Source: Bacillus cereus G9842 (GTDB lineage: Bacteria; Bacillota; Bacilli; Bacillales; Bacillaceae_G). Taken from it: 64,000 bases of DNA. Each line of letters opens with the position of its first letter. Position 1 is the first letter of the stretch. The stretch spans positions 4,688,001 to 4,752,000 of the forward strand of contig NC_011772.1 of assembly GCF_000021305.1 (NCBI RefSeq). The letters run 5' to 3'. The notes under the pieces were generated by a model. It did no database searches. It saw only the letters and a list, made by a program, of their open reading frames with translations, and was not told the DNA's origin. A program made the position numbers and the translations under genes. Shown here in pieces: positions 52,383 to 60,908 of the stretch.

Positions 52383-52414
52383 AAAACCGATTCCCACATT
52401 GAGAATCGGTTTTA
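52383..52414 (-). terminator. Terminator of the YxeA-like remnant
   Basis: AAAACCGATTC and GAATCGGTTTT pair (11 bp) and are flanked by A and T tracts. Confidence 0.8.
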
Positions 52415-52417
52415 TCT

Positions 52418-52696
52418 TTATAATCCTAACTTCGCCTTCGCACCATCAGGAATTTTATCTACTTCTATTTCTACTTTATCATGTAAAAACTTCCCTCTTG
52501 TAATGACATGCCAGTACGAGCCTTTTTGTAATTTATCTACGCCATCAATTGTTACTTCTTTCTCTTCTCCCTTCTCATCATAAGCTTTAACTGTATATTC
52601 AAAACCTTTATTTCCACCTAACTTCTTCGCTCCAACCAAATTTTGAGCTGGGATCCCTACTACCCGTTTATGCTGGATAAATTTATTAAACTTCAT
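52418..52696 (-). pseudogene. Truncated YxeA-family (DUF1093) gene
   Basis: The last ~75 codons encode a YxeA-like C-terminus: FEYTVKAYDEKGEEKEVTI, KGSYWHVITRGKF, EIEVDKIPDGAKAKL. This compares with the intact YxeA protein at 57594. The usual signal peptide and first strands are missing; upstream the frame reads MKFNKFIQHKRVVGIPAQ, which resembles nothing in the family, and it abuts an antisense Rpn fragment at 52694. Probably a 5'-truncated remnant; an expressed 92-residue protein cannot be excluded. Confidence 0.55.
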
Positions 52697-52845
52697 AGTG
52701 TTTTCAAAACAAAAAGTCTTCCATACAACGAGCATATTATGGAATACACAACAGCAGCGACGCCTAATTGATGATATAGAAATTCCAAAGTCAACAAAAC
52801 AATAGCATGAAGAAGAGCTAGAAAAATATCGAGAAGGTTGACGGG
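52694..52845 (+). pseudogene. Fragment of an Rpn-family gene
   Basis: Translated on the plus strand it reads FHTTSILWNTQQ then DDIEIPK, matching the intact Rpn protein's FHTTSILWNTQQKKLLSDD...IEIPK block, with a four-codon deletion, a TAG and a TGA. Only ~50 codons survive. It is likely the scar of a lost second copy. Confidence 0.75.
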
Positions 52846-52920
52846 GCATACACCGTGTCAAATTGAATTATTATCAAAGCTTTCAACAGTGATTTATAAT
52901 CCTTATTTTGCTATACTTTA
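52846..52920 (+). pseudogene. Fragment of a lipid-kinase 3' end
   Basis: The frame GHTPCQIELL...VIYNP ends in TAA and mirrors the C-terminus of the lipid kinase at 49231-50133 (HTPCHIELLPGHFTMIYNP). It starts exactly where the Rpn fragment ends. About 25 codons are left. Confidence 0.65.
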
Positions 52921-52974
52921 ACAATTACTAAACTTCGCATTTTTTCAAAAAATAAAGTATAATGAACTAATATA

Positions 52975-53010
52975 AAAAGGTTGTTAACAAAATCGTTAAC
53001 AACCTTTTTT
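52975..53010. terminator. Strong hairpin upstream of the ydjO-like gene
   Basis: AAAAGGTTGTTAAC and GTTAACAACCTTTT form a 14-bp perfect stem with a 6-base loop and T tract. No intact gene ends just before it, so it either closes the degraded stretch or acts as a leader hairpin for the following gene. Confidence 0.75.
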
Positions 53011-53050
53011 GTTTTTTCCGAAAAACTTTTCAATTTAAGGGAGCGATCAC

Positions 53051-53230
53051 ATGTATTGGAGAAAAAATGATAAACCTGTAGAAGAACCAGAAGCAATTGC
53101 TGTATGGGAATGCCAAGAAGAAAACTGCCGTGGGTGGATGCGTAAAAACTTTTCGTTAGAAGAAGAGCCGCAATGTCCTTTATGTAAAGGAGATATGGAA
53201 AGCAGCGAACGCTTATTACAAAAGTTATAA
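53051..53230 (+). CDS. Cold-inducible YdjO-like zinc-finger protein
   Basis: A 59-residue protein read directly from the sequence: an acidic N-terminus, AVWECQEENCRGWMRKNFSL and CPLCKGDM. The four Cys (CxxxxC...CxxC) and the tryptophans match the YdjO family of small cold-inducible proteins of bacilli. TTAAGGGAGCG precedes ATG. It has its own terminator. Function beyond cold induction is unknown. Confidence 0.85.
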   Translation: MYWRKNDKPVEEPEAIAVWECQEENCRGWMRKNFSLEEEPQCPLCKGDMESSERLLQKL

Positions 53231-53321
53231 TAAATTTTCCTCTTCACCTTTTATAAACTCAAACATAGAGGATCCTCTTTCTCCTTATTTGCAATGTGAA
53301 TCGAAAGAAAATAAACTATAC

Positions 53322-53353
53322 AAAAAGCTTTGCGTATCCTCGCAAAGCTTTTT
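53322..53353 (+). terminator. Terminator downstream of the ydjO-like gene
   Basis: AAAAAGCTTTGCG and CGCAAAGCTTTTT form a 13-bp perfect stem with a 6-base loop. Confidence 0.85.
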
Positions 53354-53504
53354 CAATATCTCAAACTCATTCCAACCATAGTTCCTATCCAAATGATTAC
53401 TGTTCACCTATATGCTCAATAACCAAATTAATATAAAAGGAAATCCAATAAAATTTACAAGTTTCACTTTTAATTCATCCATTTTTTATAGGCTAATACA
53501 AATT

Positions 53505-53901
53505 TTATACTTTAATCTTACGACGAATAAATCCAAATACAGATCCTAATACCACAAAACATGCACTTGGTATCATCATTGTTTCGCTACTTCTTTTTTC
53601 TCTATATCATTCTTTTGTTGTGATTGAATCGTTGCTTTCTTTTTCCCTAATACTTCTTTTTATTGATCCTGAATCACGGCTTCTGCTCGTTCTAATGATT
53701 TTTTTTACTCCTGCATTGCTGCTTTCTTCTTCTCTAACGCCTCTTTTTGCCAAGCATGAAATTCTGCTTCCTTTTTTTCTAATGCTTGTGCTGATACCTC
53801 TCCCTTTGACGTTGTTCCAGTAGATGCGCTAGCTAACGATGAATATCCTATTGATAAAAGTGCCATCGCACAAATTGGTAAAATTTTCTTTCTTGTTTCA
53901 T
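53505..53901 (-). pseudogene. Decayed basI-like surface protein gene
   Basis: On the minus strand one frame gives KILPICAMALLSIGYSSLAS, a close copy of the BasI signal peptide, then ASTGTTSKGEVSAQ and a Lys/Glu/Gln/Ala stalk with two in-frame TAA codons. A TGA/frameshift follows before the terminal helix and RRKIKV tail, which mirror BasI's RRSKFKV. The LPNTA motif is gone and the start codon is out of frame with the signal peptide. The promoter-side flank at 53961-53981 is identical over 21 bases to the basI flank at 47617-47637. Confidence 0.85.
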
Positions 53902-54096
53902 TTTCTCCCTGTATACTTTTTTAAATACCAGCTTGGGGGTATTTATAGACTAAACAAGCTATATAAATATAAGATGCAGATACGATATATTTCACTTAAA
54001 AATTCAATTAGTGTAATTAATTACACTAATCTCTATGTATAGATGTATTTCCTTAAAAATAGTAGAGGGATTCCTTGATTTCTCCTTAATAATATT

Positions 54097-54127
54097 CAAA
54101 AGTCCCAAACTATAATAAGTTTGAGAC
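54097..54127 (-). terminator. Terminator of the 620-residue permease gene
   Basis: GTCTCAAACT and AGTTTGGGAC pair (10 bp, one G-U, 6-base loop), followed by UUUU on the minus strand. Confidence 0.75.
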
Positions 54128-54143
54128 CCTTGAATTCTATATT

Positions 54144-56006
54144 CTATTTTTTCTTTGGGAGGACAATCCCCTTATATAATTGAATAGTGATCAAATAGTA
54201 AACAACGTAAATAATTAAAAATATACAAATCGGAAGTCCAATATTCACATATGGATTCACAAAAAATTTAACAAATGTAAATACATTCATTCCTACCAAA
54301 ACGTGTATAAGACCCAATATAGCTGGAAATAGAAATACAATGCCTAATTCTTTATACATAGATTTTATAAGTAATTCTTTACGTACCCCAATTTTCCGAA
54401 GCATCTCATAACGCCCTATATCTTTCGTAGCTCCAGAAAGGATCTTAAACATTAAACAACTTGCCATCATAGCTAAAAAAGCAAGGCCTAAAAAGAATCC
54501 CATAAAGGAAGTTCCTTTTGAAAAGGCAAGCATAGATTCATAATCACTATAGTTTGTCGGTAAATATACATCTTCCTTAGGCTTATTAATAGTAGCGGCT
54601 ATTTTTTCGATTTGACGATCATCCATCTCTTTTAACTCTGTTTTATACCTTAAAATATTATCTACTTTAGCAATAAAAAATGTATGCTCATTCCCTTGAA
54701 TTGCTTCATAACGTTTTTCATCGACGATATAGACAGGTTTACGATCATATACAGAAATATTCGATCTAAAATCACTATCCATACTCTTATCCCAATTCAG
54801 TGGTAACGTAGAACTAGATGGATCAACTTCCTCCCCCTTAAACATCCTATAGCTCGAAGATGGAAGTTGTTCAGTAATATGTGTTGTCTCTTTCTTTCCA
54901 AACAACAGTGGAGGATTCTCCAATAATTCTTCTTTTAAATAGTAAACAGCCTCATTATTAACTTTATATTTATATTGTTTTTTATCTACAATTTTCATTT
55001 TTTCCATAGCTTTATAATCCTCTGCTTCTGGATCATGAATTGTAATATCATAACCTGACATTCTTTCTGCTGTAAGGATTACGTTTTTCTGTAAAGACAT
55101 GCCACCAGCCATTGCCCCCACACCCAGTCCAATTAGCATCGTTACCGTGCCTAATATTTTCGCCAAACTACTTACACGAAACTGCAATTGTGCAAATGTA
55201 AATGCATTTAATTTCTTCTCATTTAAATAGCGCGTTTTCTTTAACCTGTTAACAATCATAGGTAAGAACGAAATAAATATAAGATATGTCCCGATTGTAA
55301 TCGTGAATAGTGGAAGCATAATGGCTCCAGCGCCCTTTATTCCTACGAAGAGTACGAAATAATACCCTACACCTAGTCCTAGCAAACTACATAAAAGTAA
55401 CAATATTGTGGCTGGTCCTTTCATTCGTATGCGCTCCGTTTGCTCCTCTGTACGAATTAAATCTAGTTCTGTTTTAAGTGCTATACGAATCACATTCACA
55501 ACGGATGTAAGTAGAAATAACACACTAAAGAATATAAATGTTATTTTGAATGCAGGACCATAAAATGCTTGATAACCTTCCGCTGAAATTTCCAATTGTT
55601 TCGTTAGAAATTTGCTAACGAAATTAGAAAGAATGGCTCCGAATACACTACCTAGCACTAGTGAAATCATTCCCATAATGAACGTCTCAAAAAATAAAAG
55701 TTGACTAATTTTACTCTTTTTCGCCCCTAATACAAGGTACATACCAAGCTCTTTCTGCCGGAGTGAAAGTAGAAAAGAGTTTGCATAAAAAATATAAAAG
55801 AATGTAATAAACGCTACCAAAACAGAGCCTATTTGAAATACAAATACAATTGAACCAATAATACTGTTATTCATTGTAAACTCTTTATTTAACGCAAGCG
55901 TTTGAAACATATAAAAAATAGAAATTGAGATTACAAGACCTATTAGTAAAACGATGTAATCCTTTATCATTTTTTTCATACTGGAAATAGAAAGTTTTAA
56001 TAACAC
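54144..56006 (-). CDS. BceB-type ABC transporter permease (FtsX fold), without cognate ATPase
   Basis: A 620-residue permease with about ten membrane helices, FtsX domains at each end (YMFQTLALNKEFTMNN..., FFLGLAFLAMMASCLMFKILSGATKDIGRYEMLRKIG) and a ~200-residue extracellular domain (about 310-510), the layout of BceB/VraG peptide-resistance permeases. Start is GUG, overlapping by ten bases the end of a 35-codon ORF that sits where the ATPase gene is normally found. It may borrow the ATPase at 63565 or be a remnant of a complete system. A regulator repeat lies ~200 bases upstream. Confidence 0.85.
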   Translation of the reverse strand: MLLKLSISSMKKMIKDYIVLLIGLVISISIFYMFQTLALNKEFTMNNSIIGSIVFVFQIGSVLVAFITFFYIFYANSFLLSLRQKELGMYLVLGAKKSKISQLLFFETFIMGMISLVLGSVFGAILSNFVSKFLTKQLEISAEGYQAFYGPAFKITFIFFSVLFLLTSVVNVIRIALKTELDLIRTEEQTERIRMKGPATILLLLCSLLGLGVGYYFVLFVGIKGAGAIMLPLFTITIGTYLIFISFLPMIVNRLKKTRYLNEKKLNAFTFAQLQFRVSSLAKILGTVTMLIGLGVGAMAGGMSLQKNVILTAERMSGYDITIHDPEAEDYKAMEKMKIVDKKQYKYKVNNEAVYYLKEELLENPPLLFGKKETTHITEQLPSSSYRMFKGEEVDPSSSTLPLNWDKSMDSDFRSNISVYDRKPVYIVDEKRYEAIQGNEHTFFIAKVDNILRYKTELKEMDDRQIEKIAATINKPKEDVYLPTNYSDYESMLAFSKGTSFMGFFLGLAFLAMMASCLMFKILSGATKDIGRYEMLRKIGVRKELLIKSMYKELGIVFLFPAILGLIHVLVGMNVFTFVKFFVNPYVNIGLPICIFLIIYVVYYLITIQLYKGIVLPKKK

Positions 56007-56104
56007 ACTTCACACCCACGATTCTCTACAGCGTGGTATACTACATTCACCTTTTTACTATCCCCTCTTTGTACAACGTTCTCTTCAAATATTAAAGTTT
56101 TCAT
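55997..56104 (-). CDS. 35-residue ORF coupled to the BceB-type permease
   Basis: AGGAGG precedes an ATG and a short frame (MKTLIFEENVVQRGDSKKV..., ending NRGCEVCY) whose last ten bases overlap the GUG of the permease. The spacing suggests translational coupling. It may be a leader peptide, a small partner protein, or the fused ends of a deleted ATPase gene; no Walker motif is left. Confidence 0.5.
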   Translation of the reverse strand: MKTLIFEENVVQRGDSKKVNVVYHAVENRGCEVCY

Positions 56105-56648
56105 ATTGCCTCCTGTCATGTGGCTAGTGCTACGATCATGCTATTTTCATAGCCACTAACTATCATTTTATCTTTTCCCGACAAACAGCAATATTGATTC
56201 CTCTTACATTATCCTTACATTTTTGTAATGTACAATACCTTAAAATCATTATATTAAAATTATTATTTTCATAATCCGATTCATATACCTTTACTTTGTT
56301 CTCACGAAGATGACATCAATATTCTCACACTTAAATAATATATTTATAAATATAAATTCGAAGGATATTTTATAGGTTTTCTAGTCTATTTAAAAAGTTA
56401 TATAAATCATTAACATTAGAAATGGACAAAAAAAGCCCCTCTGTAATACTTAATAACTTTGCACTTATCATCAGTTTACCTCTTCATTATAATTGTCCAA
56501 GATAAAGATAAGATAACAACGATATAAAGATATACCCATATGTTATTAAATTTAGTACCGTTTTACCTTTCCTTATCCCTCTCACTCTTTACTTTACATT
56601 AATTCTCTTCGTTTCTAATCCACCTCTGATGGACTCTATATAAAACTA
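56105..56648. other. Promoter region upstream of the permease unit
   Basis: About 540 AT-rich bases without a supported ORF. The one element I can point to is the TGTAAG-N5-TGTAAG repeat with flanking inverted half at 56204-56228. The far part (56230-56640) shows no structure that I can name. Confidence 0.55.
56204..56228 (-). promoter_or_regulatory. Candidate response-regulator repeat TGTAAG-N5-TGTAAG
   Basis: On the minus strand TGTAAGGATAATGTAAG is preceded by ACATTACAAAAA, giving two direct hexamers at an 11-bp period plus an inverted half. The same layout, including CCTTACATTTTTGTAA on the plus strand, occurs at 48176-48206. It lies ~100 bases before the 35-codon ORF and is a likely OmpR-family activator site. 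Confidence 0.5.
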
Positions 56649-57410
56649 TTATTTAGGTTGTATTAAAATAACATATTCTAAATCATATAAATTTGCCTTT
56701 GGTTTTGCATAAATAGTATAAGTAAGACCATATTGATCTTGTTCTTGTTCTAGTACCTCTGCTACTTCAAGACCTGGTGGTATTTTCTGACTCAATTCAG
56801 AGGTAATAATGCTATCACCTATTTTTATTTCTTTCACTTTATCTGATGGGATATTATCAATTCGAAGGGCCTGTTTTTTCTTATCATACCCTGTAACAAA
56901 TCCTAAAATGGATGAATTATTTTGAAGGGTGATTGCTAAACGATTCGTTCGTTCATCACTCGTAATTAATTTCACAACAGATGTATATTGATCTACACTA
57001 TCTACCTTTCCAATAAAACCGTTCACTGTAATAACAGCCATACCAACCTTTACACCATGTTGTGCCCCTCTCTCAAGAGAGATTTTTCCATACCAATCTT
57101 CTGCTTCACGCCTTACTACTGTAGCTTGAATTAGATTGTATTTTCCTTGTTCCTTTAATTCTTTCGTTTTATTGATAAGTTTAGTAAGATTTTCTTTCTC
57201 CTCACTTAACATTTGCACTTTACCCTTTAATGATTCTTGATGTTCAATTTTCCCTTTCAATGCTTGATTCTCTTTATATACTTTATAAATGTCTTCTATA
57301 TTATGAACAATATTTTGGACATGCTTATTATTTGTACATACATACACCGCCAATAAAGCCAAAAGAATAATTGAAAGAAATAATAATATTTTCTTCTTAG
57401 AAACCTGCAT
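56649..57410 (-). CDS. MreC-like membrane protein
   Basis: From the ATG at 57410 (AGGAG and AGGATAA upstream; the frame opens eight codons earlier) the protein has 253 residues. It has an N-terminal helix (about 8-25), a coiled coil (38-85) and an MreC-type beta domain: VVRREAEDWYGKISLERG, GVKVGMAVIT.NGFIGKV, TSDERTNRLAI, GDSIITSELSQKIPPGLEVAEV. MreC organises the elongasome, but its canonical gene lies with mreB and mreD; this copy stands alone. A two-copy 11-bp direct repeat just upstream suggests response-regulator control. Confidence 0.85.
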   Translation of the reverse strand: MQVSKKKILLFLSIILLALLAVYVCTNNKHVQNIVHNIEDIYKVYKENQALKGKIEHQESLKGKVQMLSEEKENLTKLINKTKELKEQGKYNLIQATVVRREAEDWYGKISLERGAQHGVKVGMAVITVNGFIGKVDSVDQYTSVVKLITSDERTNRLAITLQNNSSILGFVTGYDKKKQALRIDNIPSDKVKEIKIGDSIITSELSQKIPPGLEVAEVLEQEQDQYGLTYTIYAKPKANLYDLEYVILIQPK

Positions 57411-57485
57411 AATTATCCTGCTACTCCTTATCAATTTTTATCCACACACTATAGGATACTAGTGATTGTATACAGAATAAATGCA

Positions 57486-57507
57486 GTTTAGATAAAGTTC
57501 AGATAAA
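57486..57507 (-). promoter_or_regulatory. 11-bp direct repeat upstream of the MreC-like gene
   Basis: On the minus strand TTTATCTGAAC and TTTATCTAAAC follow each other without a gap (10 of 11 bases alike). A possible -10 (TATACAAT) lies about 25 bases downstream. Tandem 11-bp repeats at this position are typical of OmpR-family activator binding; the kinase/regulator pair at 58072-60265 is the nearest candidate. Confidence 0.5.
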
Positions 57508-57593
57508 CTTTATTTTCTTTATAAAAAATTTAGAAATTATCATATACTGCCATTGCATTCAAATTTTGATCGTTCAACTTATCATTTCTATAA

Positions 57594-57959
57594 CTAAATA
57601 TGTTTTATTGTTACTTTTTCTTTCACTTTAGCTGGTATTTCATCACCTTGCACTTCTTCCCATTCCATACCATAACTTCCTTTAGATCTAATCTTTAAAT
57701 ATGCTCCTATTCTTAAATGTTTTGAAGCAGTCATCGCAATCTTTTGCTCTTGACCAGATTCATTATATCCTTTGAATTTATATTCCCATCTAGCAAAACC
57801 TTTGTTTTCGGCTCCATATTTACCATCATTATCAACAACAGCATAATAAATACCTTCTTTAATAAATGGATTGAGTTGATCTACAATAGATCCACCCTTC
57901 ACTATAAGTAATGTAACTCCAACTATAATCAATGCGATAAACGCGCTTATTTTTTTCAT
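57594..57959 (-). CDS. YxeA-family (DUF1093) secreted protein
   Basis: From the MKKISAF start (GAGGAGAATAG upstream, rather long spacing) it has 121 residues; the frame extends 12 codons further. Signal peptide (1-20), then a small beta-barrel-type domain: YYAVVDNDGKYG, WEYKFKGYNESGQEQKIAM, RIGAYLKIRSKGSYGMEWEEV, DEIPAKVKEKV. YxeA proteins are often encoded beside peptide-sensing two-component and BceAB-type systems, as here. Function unknown. Confidence 0.85.
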   Translation of the reverse strand: MKKISAFIALIIVGVTLLIVKGGSIVDQLNPFIKEGIYYAVVDNDGKYGAENKGFARWEYKFKGYNESGQEQKIAMTASKHLRIGAYLKIRSKGSYGMEWEEVQGDEIPAKVKEKVTIKHI

Positions 57960-58071
57960 GAAACTTTCTATTCTCCTCTTCTCAGATACTTCCACTTAAA
58001 AGACTTCCTCTAAATCAATTGTGGCACTATTACTTATTAAAATGTAACCAAATTTCCTAATGCTCTTCTAA

Positions 58072-59592
58072 TTAAATTGGCAATAATATAATAAATTGAA
58101 TAACCCCATTTTCATGTTTTGCTCGAATTTCTCCTTTGTGCAATTCAACAATGCTTTTTGCAATTGCAAGCCCCAAACCTGAACCTTCTACAGCTCTACT
58201 TCTCGATTGATCTTTTTTATAAAAACGCTCAAACAAATTCTCTAATTCTTTTTTTGTAAATTCTTCACTATGATTAGCTATAGAAATTTTGATATGCTGC
58301 TCTTCTCTTTGAAGTAAAACCCGAATTTCTGCTTTATCTATACTGTATTTAATTGCATTTATTAAAAGATTTTCAAACACACGCACCATTTTTTCTGAGT
58401 CCACCACAGCATATATACGATCTTCCTGAAATTCTTTTACAAAAAAAAGATTATGCTCCTCCGCTTGTGGTACTAGCTCTTCTATTAATTGATCAAGTAG
58501 TTCATTTATACACACTTCTTGCGAATCTAACGCCATATTTTCATCTGTTAGTTTTGTATACTCAAACAAATCTTCTATTAACATCTTCAACTGCTCTGAT
58601 TTTGAAAAGGCAATTTTTATATACTCATCATGCTGTTCTTTATTTTCATATTTCGCATCACCTAGTAAACGTAAATACCCCATAATAGAAGTAAGTGGTG
58701 TTCTTAAATCATGTGATACATTTGTAATCAATTCACTTTTTTGCTTCTCTATTTGTTTTTCCTTTTCTATATTAGCCAAGAGCTTTTCTGCCATTTGATT
58801 AATATTAGAAGTTAATAAACCTATTTCGTCTTGACCTGCCTGTTTGATTTTATATTGTAAATTACCTTTCGAAAATTCCCTTACTCCTTCTGCCATCGCT
58901 TCAATCTGATTCATTTTCCTTTTCGTTATATAAAAGAAAGATAGTATAAAAGTGATAAAACCTAGTAAAGATGGAAATGGACTGCTATCATTCACTATAT
59001 ACTTCACATTTCCTTGTGGTATACCACTTGCAATAATATACATATTTTTCGTATTAACATTAACCGGATAAAAAGTTGTAAACTCCTTACGCTTTTGTTC
59101 AGTTCCATCTTGAATTAAATTTTGCGCCTCTACATATCGTACTTGATCCATTTTAAAATCCATCACATTACGCATCGTCTCATGAAGATTGATTTGTTCT
59201 TCCGGCGCTCCCTTTGTTTTATAAACGACTTTCCCATCCTCGTCTATTATTAAAATCTTTAGTTGATTTTGTTCATTCAATTGATCAAGCAGTTCTTGTA
59301 TATTAATTTCCTTACCTTCCTCGGTCATACTTTCAACAAGCCTTTGTGTCTGTCCATCAATGGCTTCCATACCTGATGCATAATCAATGATAGAAATTTT
59401 ATTCGCATCCTCAAAAAAAGAAGATGAAGACCATCCTACTAATACACCGAGTAACGTACAAAAAGTAAATGTAGCCATTAGCTGTATCCGTATGCTCTTT
59501 TCCAAATAACTCACTATTTTACCTGTCATTTTTTTTAAAACTTGATTCATCCATATTATCGGTTCAAATATCTTTCTCAATCTTGTAGCCAA
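58072..59592 (-). CDS. Sensor histidine kinase
   Basis: A 506-residue kinase with TM1 (~36-58), an extracytoplasmic sensor domain (~60-205), TM2 (~207-223), HAMP (~224-280), DHp with His in ITNVSHDLRTPLTSIMGY, and HATPase (N-box NLLINAIKYS, G2 GSGLGLAIAKS). The start overlaps the 3' end of the regulator gene by 29 bases; an internal ATG (MNQVLKK) is possible. Its large sensor domain differs from the short intramembrane sensors of the BceS type. Last gene of a methyltransferase-DedA-regulator-kinase operon. Confidence 0.9.
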   Translation of the reverse strand: MATRLRKIFEPIIWMNQVLKKMTGKIVSYLEKSIRIQLMATFTFCTLLGVLVGWSSSSFFEDANKISIIDYASGMEAIDGQTQRLVESMTEEGKEINIQELLDQLNEQNQLKILIIDEDGKVVYKTKGAPEEQINLHETMRNVMDFKMDQVRYVEAQNLIQDGTEQKRKEFTTFYPVNVNTKNMYIIASGIPQGNVKYIVNDSSPFPSLLGFITFILSFFYITKRKMNQIEAMAEGVREFSKGNLQYKIKQAGQDEIGLLTSNINQMAEKLLANIEKEKQIEKQKSELITNVSHDLRTPLTSIMGYLRLLGDAKYENKEQHDEYIKIAFSKSEQLKMLIEDLFEYTKLTDENMALDSQEVCINELLDQLIEELVPQAEEHNLFFVKEFQEDRIYAVVDSEKMVRVFENLLINAIKYSIDKAEIRVLLQREEQHIKISIANHSEEFTKKELENLFERFYKKDQSRSRAVEGSGLGLAIAKSIVELHKGEIRAKHENGVIQFIILLPI

Positions 59593-60265
59593 CTCCCCAT
59601 ACTGTTTTAATGTACCGAGGCTTCCTTGGAATCGCCTCTATCTTTTCACGTATTTTCCGAATATGTACCATCACAGTATTATCAGATTGGAAAGCTTGCT
59701 CTTTCCATACTCTTTCATAAATTTGTGCTGCATTTAATACCATTCCTTGATTTCGTACAAGCAATTCTAATACCTCAAACTCTCTCGGTGTCAATTTCAC
59801 CTCTTCATTTGCAATAATGACCTGCCGTGTTACTATATTAACTTTCATATCTCCAATCTCTATTTCATTTTCATCTTGTACACTTGTCCCACTCATTTTC
59901 ATATATCTCCGAAGTTGTGATTTAATACGAGCAATGAGTTCCAGTGGATTAAATGGTTTAGCTACGTAATCATCTGCCCCAGTTGTTAATCCTAAAATCT
60001 TATCCATATCTTGCGTTTTTGCCGACAGCATAATAATAGGCATTTCCGCTATTTCTCTCACTTTCATACACATATGAATACCATCTATTTTCGGCATCAT
60101 AATATCAAGGACGATTAGATGCACGTCTCTTTTCTTTACTATTTCTAAACCTTCTTCACCATCTCCAGCTTGTAATACTTCATAACCTTCATTCTTTAAA
60201 TAGATAGTGATAAGTTTTCTAATTTCCTTCTCATCGTCCACGATAAGTATCGTTCCTTTACTCAC
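59564..60265 (-). CDS. OmpR/PhoB-family response regulator
   Basis: Start is placed at GUG 60265 because GGAGGAGATTTT precedes it; the frame opens nine codons earlier. The 233-residue protein has a receiver domain (TILIVDDEKEIRKLI, phospho-acceptor Asp in LIVLDIMMPKIDG, Lys in YVAKPFNPLELIARI) and a winged-helix output domain (VKLTPREFEVLELLVRNQGM, RYIKTVWGVGYKIE). Probably controls its own operon and neighbouring envelope genes. Confidence 0.93.
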   Translation of the reverse strand: MSKGTILIVDDEKEIRKLITIYLKNEGYEVLQAGDGEEGLEIVKKRDVHLIVLDIMMPKIDGIHMCMKVREIAEMPIIMLSAKTQDMDKILGLTTGADDYVAKPFNPLELIARIKSQLRRYMKMSGTSVQDENEIEIGDMKVNIVTRQVIIANEEVKLTPREFEVLELLVRNQGMVLNAAQIYERVWKEQAFQSDNTVMVHIRKIREKIEAIPRKPRYIKTVWGVGYKIEKDI

Positions 60266-60293
60266 AAAATCTCCTCCAGCATCATTTACCAAA

Positions 60294-60908
60294 CTATGAA
60301 TGTTGCTTTATTTCACTCACTACGGCATTCTTCTTATGCATATACATATAAGAAATACTACAAACTACAATAACAATGCCACCAAAATATATACCGTACT
60401 CGGTCGCAAGTGTTACTATTACTTCTATATGCTTTCCAAATATAGAACCTAGTAAGAAATAAACTAACGTCCATACAAATCCTGTTACATATGAATAAAT
60501 CGCATACGTTTTAAAAGACATGTTATTCATTCCTACTAAATACGGTACGATATGCCTCACAACAGGTATAAAATAACTTATAACTAATGTATAATGACCA
60601 TATTTTGCTATCATCTCTTGCGATTTTAAAAGATACTTCGTCTTTTTCTTTTTCATCAATTTATTAAGTATTTTTATGCCAAAAATTTTCCCGAGTATAT
60701 ACCCTAAAGAAAGGCCGGATACAACGCCTAAATACGTTAGTAAAAAGGCGGGAATCAAATCCAATATACCCATCGATGATACTAATCCACCGCTCATTAC
60801 AATCATTTCATCTGGAATCGGCATACCGATAATACCTAACCATAAACAGAAAAATAAAGCCCAATAACCATACTGCTCAATGTATGACATTAATTCATTT
60901 AGCTCCAT
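60294..60908 (-). CDS. DedA-family membrane protein
   Basis: A 204-residue DedA/SNARE-associated family protein with about five helices. Motifs FLCLWLGIIGMPIPDEMIV, GLSLGYILGKIFG and ISYFIPVVRHIVPYLVGMNN include the conserved Arg/Pro residues. DedA proteins flip polyprenyl phosphate or phospholipid and affect peptide and antibiotic resistance. Its ATG overlaps the methyltransferase stop (TAATG) and it precedes the regulator gene by ~28 bases, in one operon. Confidence 0.9.
   Translation of the reverse strand: MELNELMSYIEQYGYWALFFCLWLGIIGMPIPDEMIVMSGGLVSSMGILDLIPAFLLTYLGVVSGLSLGYILGKIFGIKILNKLMKKKKTKYLLKSQEMIAKYGHYTLVISYFIPVVRHIVPYLVGMNNMSFKTYAIYSYVTGFVWTLVYFLLGSIFGKHIEVIVTLATEYGIYFGGIVIVVCSISYMYMHKKNAVVSEIKQHS

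Noticed and set aside
53047..53247. 66-codon minus-strand frame opposite the ydjO-like gene
   Set aside because: The plus-strand frame has a ribosome binding site and a four-cysteine pattern of a known family; the minus frame has neither.
53620..53823. 67-codon plus-strand hydrophobic frame
   Set aside because: It is the complement of the basI-like pseudogene stalk and has no translation signals.
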